Part shown: in pieces, positions 11,257 to 23,100 of the stretch
Layout: every line of letters begins with the position of its first letter
How positions within the stretch are numbered: position 1 is the first letter of the stretch
Origin: Rhodeus uyekii
Taxonomy: Eukaryota; Chordata; Actinopteri; Cypriniformes; Acheilognathidae
Assembly (NCBI GenBank): GCA_037043235.1
Contig: JAWRVZ010000025.1
Location: 5,440,501-5,504,500 of the forward strand
Direction of reading: 5' to 3'
DNA length: 64,000 bases
Made by a program: the position numbers and the translations under genes
Notes under the pieces: model-generated
Database searches by the model: none
Told to the model about the DNA's origin: nothing
Seen by the model: only the letters and a program-made list of their open reading frames with translations

Positions 11257-11989
11257 CATGGGGTAAAAGGCTCACCAGCATGGGGCAATACTTGAACAAT
11301 ACAAATGAATTGATACAAATACTTTAGCTAAAATAATGTTTTTAATAATGCCTAAGTTACTATTTGTTCAATACTTGTGCAAAGTTTGTATTTTTTCGGT
11401 GCATTTCGATTTTTTTGATTATTTTAAAAATACAGAAACAAAATGATCAAAAAAGTAAAGAATATGAAAGTATTAAATGAATTCTCATAATTTAAATATA
11501 GATATACAGTAGAAAAAACTCTACATATGGTGGTTCTCTCTAAGGTGGAAACCCATATTAATATACGTTTACCATCTGAGTTACCAAATTATTTATTGTC
11601 ACGTTGATTATTATTTCTTTAGCCCCAACAGCAGGGTTGCTTTTTACCCCAAATAACATACTTTTACAAATTATTTTGTTATTGAAAAACTGTCATTTTA
11701 AAAATCATTAAGACCTTTGCCTGAAAATAGACAATTTTCTCAATTCACATTTGCTTCCTAAATGTACGACATTTAAAAAAAACATTAAACATATCAAATT
11801 AGCTCAGAATTAACTCAGCAACAGCATTGCTGTCCGCAATCACCTTTAGAATCAGTCAAATTCTTACATGCATCATCAAAAGCGATTGTTAAGAAAAGTG
11901 CTGAGCTGAATTTGTGTGCCATGTAGTGGTTTAAAAGAGAATAAAATTTAATGCACCTTTTACCCCGTTGAGCCTGTACCCCATTGTAC
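11257..11989. mobile_element. Inverted-repeat DNA element remnant (about 730 bp)
   Basis: Left end atggggtaaaaggctca (11258-11274) matches the reverse complement of the right end (atggggtacaggctca, from 11986 inward). Both ends carry a second GGGG motif about 20 bp inward. No transposase ORF and no clean target duplication. Family not assigned. Confidence 0.45.
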
Positions 11990-13580
11990 TCTGTATTAGG
12001 TTATAATGGTCGTTGTTGAACGGTGATTCACAGATTATTTTTTTAATTCACCATCATAGAGTTAAGATTTATCATTGCATGTTTTTTTTGTCTTGTCAAT
12101 TAACACATTTACATACTTTTAAACCATTCTAGCGCTCAAAGAAGCAAAAGAGAATTCGGTACTGCATGTAGAGTCTAGCCTGTCTTGGCTAGTATTTACA
12201 TAAACACAAGTAGTTATGTCTTAAGTTCATCTAAAATCTGATGTATCATTATATTGGATCCATGCATTCGATCTTAAAGTGACAGCAGCCTATCATTAAA
12301 GGTTCATCTACATTTTATATAGTGAACACTATGTAGTGCCATTTTACATTTAATTATTACTTTTCTGTACCGGAGTACTACTGTTAGTGTCAAAGAAAGA
12401 CATTCAGACAGAGGAATGATTTTATTGACAGTAATAGCAGGTGAGTAGAAAGTTCCATGGATATGTGGAAGACACTGACAATGGTAGTGATTGAATGTCT
12501 CTTCTTACAGGAGATCACGGATTTGACGGAAGAATGAACATGGTAAGTATTTGTTAACACAGGGATCAGGAAGGAGATAAGAGTGGAGAACTGGAGAGGA
12601 CACTAGAGGTAACTAGATGAAGGACACTGGAGAGTAGTTGCATGGACCCACTTGGAGAACCATAGCAAGCATCCTCTTCATGCACATTGTCACCAGACAT
12701 TGTCTGAGGTGAGAAGCCAGCTTGATGAGGGAGCAGACGAGGTAAAGGTGTGCATGATTAGTATTCTGGGGATGGTGCAAGCTGGATTTGGGTGGTGAGT
12801 AAGCCTTGCAGATCTGTGAGTTAGATCTTACTTTATTTGTACCTTTGTTATATTGTATTTATCTGTTCTTGTTCTTATTTTTTACTGACTGTTCACTTGT
12901 CTTTAATAATGTTTGAACTTTTGCTGATCTGAAAAATGGTACATCTTTTGAGAGTGTTGGGAAATGACTATTGCGTCATTTGCAGTGATTCATGAAGAAT
13001 TATAAAAAATTATTTTGCCTCAGTTTGCTTGTTTTGGTTGGTGGAGATTTTTTTGAGGAGTCATGATCAATGTAGTTTTTTTTTACCAAGTCTTCTGCTT
13101 TTAAGCACAATTATTTTAAAATGATACCTTCAACAAAAGCATATACCATTAATAACCTCGTAGCTCACAGTATGTCGGTCTTTAAGGTGTATGTTTTGTT
13201 GAAAAATCCAATCCAAGTTTTCCTATGGAGAAAAGGGCTTTTCCTTTCAGAACATGACCGTTGCACTCACATATTTACAACAGAATTACTTTGTTTGGTT
13301 AAATACTGGTTTTGGTTTAATTTTGCGGTTAAAAATAATCCATCCACCAATGTGGAAAGCCCAAGTGTGTACCCAGTTGAACTGTTTTTGCCACAGCTGG
13401 CAAGCTTGCTGAAGCAAAACATAGAGACAGGCCAAGAAATGTGGGATTGAATTTCATTGGTATAAAGTAAATGCACAAATACTGCTTGTTAAAATCCCAA
13501 TGAAAGAGAGGTGGTTCACCGGTCAAGAGAAGTATTGGTGTTTTATACATGTCTTACATTATTATGGATTAGCTCTCTGT
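11990..13580. other. Intergenic; possible minus-strand LTR remnant at 12380-12810
   Basis: 12380-12810 contains gattttattgacagtaatagcagg, which on the minus strand gives an AATAAA-containing LTR-like end. No second LTR is found. The 109-codon ORF at 13121-13450 has no recognisable domain. Low confidence. Confidence 0.3.
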
Positions 13581-13584
13581 GGTT

Positions 13585-13680
13585 TTCTATAGTGTGTCAA
13601 GGCACCTTTATTTATATGGAACTTTTACAATAATATAGATTGTTTCAAAGCAGCTTTAAGGTGATAACAGGAAAATAATG
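13585..13680. repeat. Short dispersed fish repeat fragment
   Basis: Reads ggcacctttatttatatgga ... gattgtttcaaagcagcttt ... gtgataacaggaaaat, a diverged copy of a very common cyprinid repeat tail. Confidence 0.5.
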
Positions 13681-16005
13681 TTTGTTTTGGCTGTACCGTT
13701 GTATGTTGATTAATTTCAGTTGTAAAAATCATTAGTTATTAATTTAGTTAATTTGTCTAAACAGTGGTTCTCATAAAATGCTGTCAATGCAGGTCGATCT
13801 GTAATACTGTTGAACATTATATGTCCCTGACAAAGCAAGCCAGAGGTGACAGTGGCAGGGAACCCGAACTCTTTGGGAACCAAAACTTTGGGAGAAACCA
13901 GGCTCAGTTGGGGCGCCAGTTCTTCTCTGGCCAACAAACGAATAGTGCATGATAATCATTCAGGCAGCATTACAGGTCAGAAGTCAGATTTGGATTGGAG
14001 CATTCAAAATGTTAGTATCACCACCATTAGTATTTATCTCAGGTTTCTGAGATAAAATGAATTATGGTCATCATTTGCCAATTTACTAGTTATTTGTAAA
14101 CCGCATACCCATAACCGCATCTGAAATTCTGCATTAACTTTGGACTTTGGATCTTTGCAGACCTTTTTCATACTCAAGCAGCAACATTACATACTAAAGA
14201 AAGTTGAAAATGTAAAAAAAGCATAACAATTCCCTTTTAACTACAAAAACAAGCAAACAACAAGCTCAATGGCATATCAACTGGCAGATCTAATAATTGT
14301 ACAAACTTTCTTTGCAATCGGGTACTGGTTTAAACTAAACTCTCACCTCTCTAACTCTCTAAATTCTCTGATATTAATTCCAGTAAAGTCAGTTTAAAGT
14401 CTAAGTAGCTCTTGCTTCATGCTCAAGTCCTCACTTGGCACATCAACAGTGTTCTTTCTCTTTATTTGTAGCCCAGCCTATGACAAATTTGAGTCGGTAA
14501 TCTGTCTGAAACCCTTAATTTCCACCTCGACATTTAAAAGCCCCAATAATATTCATTCACTTGATCCAAAGACTTCAGTCACAGGTTAGTGCTTGTTTCA
14601 ACAAAAGTCCACGTGAACTGTTTGGCTTGTATTTGGTTAGTGCAGTCTCTCGCACAGTTCTTGGAGCATTGTGTTACATCGAGACGCTCGCCCTTGCTCA
14701 TAAAAGCATGCTGCAGTCATTTAGTTTGAAGCATTCTCCAGATCACTTCCAAAAGGCTTAAATATCATTACGAGGCAGACCTGGCTCTGCAACTACCGTA
14801 TCTTTATTACCGTTGCTTTAATGGCTTCTGTGGGAGTGAAGTCATCTACTTCCATCCACCTCAGTACCATGAATGGCCTGATGTGTGGCCAGAGGGAATT
14901 TTATGCAAGGTCCTCCGATGTTCTCTGATCTCATTTCCTCTGTTAAAGGCAATGGCTCATCGATGAAAAGATGCCATGAACTTGCAAAAATGCGCCTCTG
15001 CAAAAATGATCAAGAATGGCATGTTATGCAGATTTGAATCTGACCCAAATTTTGACAAGCACATTAGAATATAATTTGCCAATTTTCTGATCTGATTTAC
15101 ATTAGTCGGTTCCAGCAGGCCTGTTATCAACTTTCAAAGATGAGATAAAGGTCAGTGAAATCATATATTTCTTTGTCTGCTAACTGATTAAATTTTTTAT
15201 GTTATGCTTTATGTGACATTCCTGTTTCTGATGACTCTAAATCAGTTTTAGGTTGCACCAAAAGTCTTTTAGGTAAATCATTGTTGTGTCTCATTAATGT
15301 CTTTTTGAATGATTGTGACATTTTATCTGTTGCCAGCGATTACTTTGCATGGATTTCTGGAGGGAAGAAATTATGAATCTCACATGCTGCGTGAGTGTCA
15401 TTAAAACAACATTGTTTCTGAGAAAAATGCTACTTTGGGTACTTTTTTTTGACAGGCTTGCCACAAACATGGCGGTATATTATTCATTATATTATTATTG
15501 GCTTTATTCAAACAGCTCCTGAAAAAAATGCCTATCCATCAAGTTAATCAGGAGTGCGTTCGCTATAATTTTACTCTGTGTTATTTGGACAATCGTGAGC
15601 GGTGTTTGTTCCACGTCCTTTTGCTGGTCGGTTCTGAACTGAAGGAGAGGTGCACAAACCACAGGATTGACCGAACACTTGTCAAGCTGTCAGGCATGGG
15701 CAGTGCAGTCTGGCTCTCTCTGAGTTCCTGCATTCTTAAACTTGCTAGGTTCCTAATAAATGGCAGCCGCTCTTCCTCTACGTGGCAAGCGCCATAAAGA
15801 GCAGCTTTCTTTTAGTTTGAGGTGTGTAGTGTTGCGATTCAGCTCATGCTGAATCTATTTCCCGTGTGCCAGACTCCAGCCTGAGGTAAACCTCAGTGCA
15901 CGAGTTCTCCATGCAGCAAACCAGGTAAGACCACCCTTGAGAATTACACTTTGTCTGGGCCAAATCACCTTTTTTTGAGCATTTAGAACTATATTTTGTA
16001 TGAAA
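13681..16005. other. Intergenic, nothing recognised
   Basis: No supported coding exon or repeat. ORFs of 60-100 codons (for example 15498-15797) lack domains and splice context. Confidence 0.45.
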
Positions 16006-16009
16006 TTTT

Positions 16010-16175
16010 GAGGGTTAAATGGATAATTAAAATACTGTCATCATTTACTCACCCTCATGGAACACAGAGGTAACTTTTTGAAGAATATCCTGACTACTCT
16101 TTTTCCATACAAAGGCATGGCAATTATTTATATAGCACATTTCACAATGTTAACTCAAAGTGCTTTATTTGGAAG
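16010..16175 (+). repeat. Two adjoining dispersed fish repeat fragments
   Basis: 16010-16130 reads gggttaaatggataattaaa ... gtcatcatttactcaccctc, then gaagaatatcctgactactc, the start of a well-known abundant cyprinid non-autonomous repeat. 16120-16175 (atttatatagcacatttcac ... aactcaaagtgctttat) matches another common fish repeat tail. Confidence 0.55.
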
Positions 16176-17784
16176 GAATTTATCAATAAAGGTGAGAATT
16201 GTCATCAGTTTTTAAATTTGTCAACCTTAAAGACAAAAATGAAACAGAAAAGCGGTCCAGATTCTGAACAAATTTGGAGGCCATATGTTAATTTTTTTTT
16301 TTTTTGTAAAGAACTGATTCAAATTTAAATCATGGTCCCCATAAAATCTTTATATCTGTCCCGGTTTTCTTTGGTCCATTGATTTGAGAACAAGTGATGT
16401 CTGATTATTTTTTTTACTGTACTGTTTGCCGTGGCTTTATTTCCACAAAAAGAGATAACAGAAATAAATCTTTCTGTTATCTGTTTTTGTGGAAATGAAC
16501 CCTCAGCCACCCGTGAACACAGATGATAAATGATACGCCTGCTCTGGAGAACTTTAAATATCAAATCCGTCGAGATGGGAATGTGATACCTATAATCTAC
16601 AGACATGGTTAAGCCATGTTCAGTATTACAGCAACCTGCATTAAGTGGCTTGTGGTCTTAATTCAAATGAAATATATCTATTTGCCTGTCAGAGTCTGCA
16701 AAAAAAAAGAGATGGAGATGGATTCTTGTTTCTTTTTCTTTTTTTTTGTATGGACAACTAAACGTGTTAGGCTCTTAGGCAAGACGTGATTCTTTTAATG
16801 GCACACCATCGTCTGCCATCTAGGGTTCATACACCCCTCTGCAGTCCCTTCTGACCAGACCGAGGCATCAGATTGTAAGGAGAGAGTACAGACCAGGTGC
16901 AAACAAAATGTGAAATACTTTCAGTGAGTGGAACTGCAGGTCACGGAGCAGAAGGTTTACCATGCCTCTACATTTTTATAGGCCCGGAGATTTACTGTTT
17001 CCCTCTAAGGGACGGAGATTCTTCCCCCAGAGCAAAGGATTCCTCTCTGAAAGATTGAGCTGACACATAAACAGACTTCTAAAGATGATCTGGATCGTTA
17101 TAACCAGTCACAATTTATATATTTAATCCTTCACTTATGCTGCTGCTTTGCATTAATATCTAATGACCTTGATGCTTATCTCAGAATTTTCTCCCCCGAA
17201 GTAATAAAGCATATTTTTGCTGATTGATAGTGTCTACAGTGGGTTTAGTTGTTTGGTAACATCTGGAGTTCGTTTCAATGATTATGTTTATGAAAGTACT
17301 CAAGCATTATTTAATTTGAACACCCTTGGATTCACACACTGTTCTTTAAGCAGTCTTCCTGACCAGGAAGTCGGTACTTGTTGTTCCTTAAGTTCTTTTT
17401 AGAAAAATAGTACACAACTTTCTCAATCCTTTTTACTTCTGCCAGTGCAAACTATTTATGAAAGTCATCCTGTCTGTAGAATCGTTACTTATGGAGCCCA
17501 GACCAGAGGAAATGCCAGGCATTCCCAGATAAGCTTGCTTTCCTCCATCCTGGAATAAAGTACATTCTCCCAAGGATCAAACAAAACCCACCCAGAGAAA
17601 CCTACAGTGTCCTTTCTGTCACTATTCTGAAATATTTAGACTCTAAAATAGTGTTTTTGCCACTTTGTGGCAAAATCCTCATAAAGTGCCTTCTGAATTA
17701 CTGTAAGAAGCCTTTTCACACTCAATAGCAGCCATCCCATCACCAGGTGCGACACTTTGATAGTACAATTGGCATTTGAGGATC
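16176..17784. other. Intergenic, nothing recognised
   Basis: AT-rich DNA with homopolymer T and A runs. No supported gene. Confidence 0.45.
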
Positions 17785-17794
17785 ATAATAAATG

Positions 17795-18212
17795 GGGATG
17801 AGCGAGTACAGCATTATCTATATCTGTTAACCATTTGAATTATCTGTATTCGGACTGGACGGGGCCTAACCCGGAAGTGGACTGGGCTTTAACCGGTATG
17901 TTATTTTTAATCATGCAATTGATATGGGTTGATCAGAGAGAGAGAGAGAGAGAGAGAGAGATGTTCTCTTCTCAGCGTTCTGTGTGTGAGTGAGCAGGGC
18001 AGAGCCGCGGGACGCAGCAAATCTGCATGTGTAGGGGAAGGACGCTGTGACTAGCCTATCACAGAACGCAGACACAGTCAACTACCAATGAGGATTCTTA
18101 TTCAATCCGAGCACAGATATTGACTCGTATTACTCGTATGATACTTGTACTGTGCAAAAATGCTTTATCCATACCGGATACTCGCTTCAGCCGAGTATCC
18201 GGCTCAACTGTA
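17795..18212. mobile_element. hAT-like non-autonomous element with target duplication
   Basis: 418-bp segment flanked by direct repeats ATAATAAATG (17785-17794 and 18213-18222), which include the 8 bp expected of hAT. The ends are rich in GAGCGAGTAC / CGAGTATCCGGCTC motifs seen in abundant fish hAT derivatives. Contains an (AG)n microsatellite at 17935-17961. No transposase. Confidence 0.6.
17935..17961 (+). repeat. (AG)n microsatellite
   Basis: About 13 AG units within the hAT-like element. Confidence 0.95.
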
Positions 18213-18222
18213 ATAATAAATG

Positions 18223-18849
18223 TGCGTGAAGACAAATCTGAATTTTATGTGAAATTACTGTTGAATCAACCTGGAACAAATTCTTTTTTCTAATTTTAAT
18301 TTTGAAAAATTTGAGATATTTACACTTCATTAAAAGTTAGGACTGCAACGGAAACTTGTAAAAGTCTGGGAAAGTGGTCTAATGGGCCCTTAATATAAAG
18401 CAGGCACCAAAACCATTAAACATATTGATGCAAAGTAGCACTGGTTCAAATTCTTCTGGTCCAAGCATTCATAACTGAGACTAAGATGGTGGTACGGGAA
18501 CAGTAAATGTGTATTCAACATACTCCGTGCAGTCCTGAAGACATGTAAGTCCCTAATATTTACCTTGTATTTACCATATATTTGTACTGCTGTAATTTCT
18601 CCACAGGGAGTTACTGAGCAGTATTCTTTGCATTAATATAGTACTGTGTTGGTTAATATATTGCAGTATGTTATTTGCTCTCTGCTTTATATTATTTGCC
18701 CTGTATCCAAATAAACATGAGGACTGTACACAGAATGTGATCTGGTTTTAATAAAACACTGAACAGCATTTTACAATGAAATGTCAGGCATGAGCCTATA
18801 ATATTGGTGCAGATTTTTGTATATATAAATACCATCTAGTCTTACTTTC
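18223..18849. other. Intergenic, nothing recognised
   Basis: Short AT-rich stretch between the hAT-like element and the Gypsy insertion. Confidence 0.5.
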
Positions 18850-18853
18850 TCTA

Positions 18854-19856
18854 TGTAGCGGAATTCTTTCAGCACCACAAACGACTCGCTGACATCAAGC
18901 TTTTTGGGGGATTCTGTAATTTATTCAAAGAGGACAGTCAACACACACTCTCAGCAACTCACTCTTTTCTTCTGGCTGTCTCTCTTCAGTCACAGACTGT
19001 TCTCTACACAATTCACTTCACATTCATTGTACACAAGTTTACATTCAACCCAAACTCCCTCTCTTAATCATTAAACACAGTTACATACAAGAAGAAATAA
19101 AATCGAAAATCACATTAACACTACTTTACACATTACTACAATAATTAACATTTTCCTGGATCGTATAGTGGTTTTTTTCTATTACATACCTGTAATTTAT
19201 TCAAAGAGGACAGTCAACACACACTCTCAGCAACTCACTCTTTTCTTCTGGCTGAGAATGTATGGAAAGAGATGTTAACCATTGCCCTCTAAGAACAACT
19301 ACCATTCACTTTGTTACACGAACAATCTACAATTCTAATACACATTTATACAAACAGAATCCACCGAACTCACATGTAGAAAAATAAACTTTTCAACAGA
19401 AAAACGCGCGCTCTAATTTACCGCGCCGGCGGCAACATAAAACAGACACGTGCGTGAATATAACTCGGAAAATATAACACTCTTATCATTGAAAACACAC
19501 ATATTACTACTCGTTTTAGTTCTAGGAACTTATTACGATCAATATTATCTCAAATTTACTTAGGAACACATATTTCCCCTCATTTTAATCACAGAGCTCC
19601 CCAGATGCATACCTGTCTCTCTTCAGTCACAGACTGTTCTGAGAGCAGGCGCGATCAGTCGATTAGTAGTGACGTCACTCAGTGAACAACTTAAACATAT
19701 CAATTTTAAAACAAAAATGAATAATTTTCCCATATTAATACAAAGATATGAACAAACATATATTTATAACAATACAAAAATAAAATTAAAATAAACTTAT
19801 TTCTGAGAGATCACTTAAATGTTTGCTGGAATAGCAGCAAAACTCCCAACATTACA
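18854..19856 (-). repeat. 3' LTR of the Gypsy element
   Basis: 1003 bp with TG...CA ends. Contains a 90-bp block (18914-19003) that equals segments 19613-19640 plus 19190-19251 joined exactly. AATAAA poly(A) signals on the minus strand occur in both copies (18925-18920 and 19201-19196). A palindromic CRE, TGACGTCA, lies at 19670-19677. Confidence 0.95.
19252..19612 (-). other. Intron-like segment inside the 3' LTR (equivalent 26799-27159 in the 5' LTR)
   Basis: On the minus strand this 361-nt segment begins CAG|GTATGC and ends CATTCTCAG|CC with a pyrimidine-rich lead. The flanking 28-nt (19640-19613) and 62-nt (19251-19190) pieces are found precisely fused, without it, at 19003-18914. A second GT...AG segment (GTATGT at 19189 to GTGTAG at 19004, 186 nt) lies directly between the intron-bearing copy and the fused copy. 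Confidence 0.7.
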
Positions 19857-19870
19857 CTCTCCCCTCCTAA
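19857..19870 (-). promoter_or_regulatory. Polypurine tract of the Gypsy element
   Basis: The minus strand reads AGGAGGGGAGAG directly before the 3' LTR. Confidence 0.85.
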
Positions 19871-20103
19871 ATTTCAGCAAACTTTAAGACCATAGGTGAG
19901 ACATTTTTCCTAAAAGAAGGATACCCAGACTTTAGTCATTCAAAAGAATAGCAAAACATTTCGCTTGGGAGAAATATGCCCTTATACATATAACCATACA
20001 TCCCTCAATTAAGTACTTCTCAATCCCTCTTAAAGTTACCTTCACTCAATTCTGATCTTTCGTTTTCTTTCTTTTAAGGAACATATATACCTACTAAATT
20101 ACT
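19871..20103 (-). other. Non-coding 3' region between pol and the purine tract
   Basis: About 230 nt of AT-rich sequence without ORF, normal for the 3' end of a Gypsy interior. Confidence 0.7.
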
Positions 20104-23100
20104 TTAACTCCCCACAAAACTAGAAAGGACTCTGAACAATTCTGATAATGTGGTTCTGCAATCTGGCTCAGCTACAATCATGCTCATACACTCTAGTAGT
20201 CTTTTCACGGGTTTCACCACCCTTCCTGACCTAGTTTTCACTGTTCCCTCACTAGGTTTCTTGACAGATCTGGTGACTTTTCTCAGAGTGGCTCTGGATC
20301 TATTACTCTGAATTTGAGATCTCTGACTCCGATTTGACTCAATATCCAAGTCCGATTCTCTCTGTATGGCATCTGTCTCTGCCTGAACGCGGCAACTACT
20401 CACAGATCCTCCAGATATCTCTTCATCGTCAGAACTGGAACCAGACACATCACTCGTATCATCCGTACAAGACTCACTTTCATTGGTGTTATCTGTATCA
20501 CAAGAACTTGACAGTTCACTGGAGTCGCTCCCTTCTGTAGTGTGATCTGTCGATGCCAGATCGTGAATCTCTGTGACTCCCTCAGGACTATGTTCTTGAA
20601 CAGAATGTACTGCATTAGGCTGAGACTGTTCAGGACTCTGACCTTGTAAAATCCAAGCAGCTATCCGACTGCTCCTCGTTCCTCTTTCAGAACTAGACAA
20701 TGAGCTTCGGTTTTGCTCTCTCCTTTCACTTAATCCAGTCTCAGAGATTGTAGAAGGTCTCGTAGACTCAACTTCTGACTCCAAGGGAAGAAAGTTTACA
20801 GGGAGCAGGAAATTACGGTGAACCACCCTACTTTTCTTTGTGGTTGGGTCCTCAACTCTGTAGATATGTAACGTAGAGTCTTTCCACGTCACCACATGAA
20901 CCACCGAATCCCACACATCTGCCAACTTCCTTTTTCCTTTCTCCTTCTTATTCACTAGCAGGACACGATCTCCAATTTCCAATTCAACACCTTTTGATTT
21001 CTTGTTGTACTCCTTCGCTTGCCTTTTCTGAGCTCCTGTGGTGTTTCCTTGAGCGATCTTCACTGCTTCCCTAAGATCTTTCTGAAGGGACTCCACATAT
21101 TCATCATAACCCTGCACATCATCATTCCTCAGGGCACTTCCAAACATGATATCCACAGGTAGACTAGGCACTCTGCCAAACATCAAATAGAACGGTGCAA
21201 ATCCTGTTGTTTCATGAGTGGTACAGTTGTAAGAAAAGGTGAGTGTCTGTATCATCTGAGGCCATCTCTCTTTCGATCGAGGAGGTAAGGAGCGAATCAT
21301 ATTTCCAAGGGTGCGGTTAAATCTCTCCGTTTGCCCATTCCCCATCGGGTGGTAAGGTGTAGTATGAGACTTACGGACATCAGACACCAACAGTAACTCA
21401 GCGATCAACTTGCTTTCAAAGTTGGCTCCTTTGTCCGAGTGTATCCTCTGCGGAAAGCCATATACACAGAAAAACTGATTCCACAGCTTCTGGGCTACAA
21501 CTTTAGCTGTCTGATTAGGGCAAGGAAACGCATGAGCTAATTTTGTAAAGTGGTCTGTTATCACAAGGACGTCAACATTTTCTCCATTTCTCCCTTCTGC
21601 AGACCAGAAATCGATACATACGAGTTCCAGCGGAGCACTTGTTCTGATGGATTCAAGAGGTGCTCGAGCCTCAGGTTCCAGAGTCTTCCCAACCACACAA
21701 CGCTTACAGTGAGAGACATATCTCTTTACATCCGTATCCATACCAGACCAGAAGAATCTCTGACGCACCAGATGGAGAGTTCTGCTTTGTCCTTGATGAC
21801 CAGCATCATCATGGGTACCTCTAAGGGCAGAGGCTTTCAGAGAATCTGGCAGCACAAGTTGGTATCTGGCTTTTCCCATCCTATCCTTAGACTTGCGGTA
21901 GAGAACACTGTCCTTGACTTCCAACTTTTCCCAATGCTTTAGGAGTCTCAATACTGGAACTGACTCCTTGTCCTTCTCTCTTCGGGATGGTCTCCTTCCT
22001 CTGACAACAAAAGATATTACTCGAGCAATGATGGGGTCAGCTCCCTGTTTTCTCTGTATTTCCTCCATCGAAAAGACCGGAAGTGTATCCACTCCTCCCT
22101 TCGTCAGACTGTTGGCACAGCGGGTCAGCTGTGCACCGCGTACTGGCCTACTGAATTCCCAATCCAGACAGGACTCAAGGATAGCTTTCACACCTTCACC
22201 TCTTATCTGGCTCAAACTCCCAACTTGGACACTCTGAACACTATCCTCAGAATTTTGATGAAGTACATTCACTGACAATCGGAGAGCTTCTTGCAATGAT
22301 TCTCTGGTCACGTGAGCCTTATCCTCCAAAGCTTCATAGACTTCCAGAGTCCTGGCAAAGGGACGTCGACTTAAAAGATCAGCAGGAATGTTCTGAGTTC
22401 CGGGTATGTATTTCAAGTCAAAGTCAAACGGGGCCAGCTTGGACACCCACCTTTGCTCACAAGCATCTAACTTAGGCTTAGACATGATGTATGTCAAAGG
22501 GTTGTTATCTGTTAGCACTGTGAACCTGGCTCCTTTCAACCAGTGAGTGAACTTTTCACAAACTGCCCACTTTAGAGCATAAAACTCAAGTCTATGAGCT
22601 GGATAACGGGACTGGGCTTTCGACAGGGTCTTACTTGCAAAAGCTACAGGTCTGGGCTTTTTCTCTCCTTCCTGTGTCTGACTCAGAACCGCTCCTAATC
22701 CATCCATAGATGCGTCCGTGTACAAGAGGAATGGTTTGTTAAAATCAGGATGCGCTAGAGTCACGGTGTCAGTGAGCGACTGCTTGATCTTTTCCACAGC
22801 AAGGTCACATTCAGAGCTCCAGTCTTCAGAGCTCAAGCGTTTGGCTTTAGGAACACGCGAGGCACCTTTCCCACCTTTCTTCCCGATCTTCTGTCCAGCA
22901 GTTAGTCTAAACAGTGGTTTGGCCAATGCCGAGAAGCCCTCTATGAAATGGGAATAGTAATTCGCCATTCCAAGGAAAGATCTGATCTTCACTGGTGATG
23001 GGGTATTTCCATCCTCCTCCATCAAATCCACCACCCTAAACTCACTGATTGCTGATACTTTTGTTGGGTCTGTTGCAATACCACTCTCTGAAACTATGTG

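Noticed and set aside
15898..15926. ATG followed by CAGCAAACCAG and a GTAAG donor, looking like a small first coding exon
   Set aside because: Only five codons, no promoter and no matching downstream exon found.
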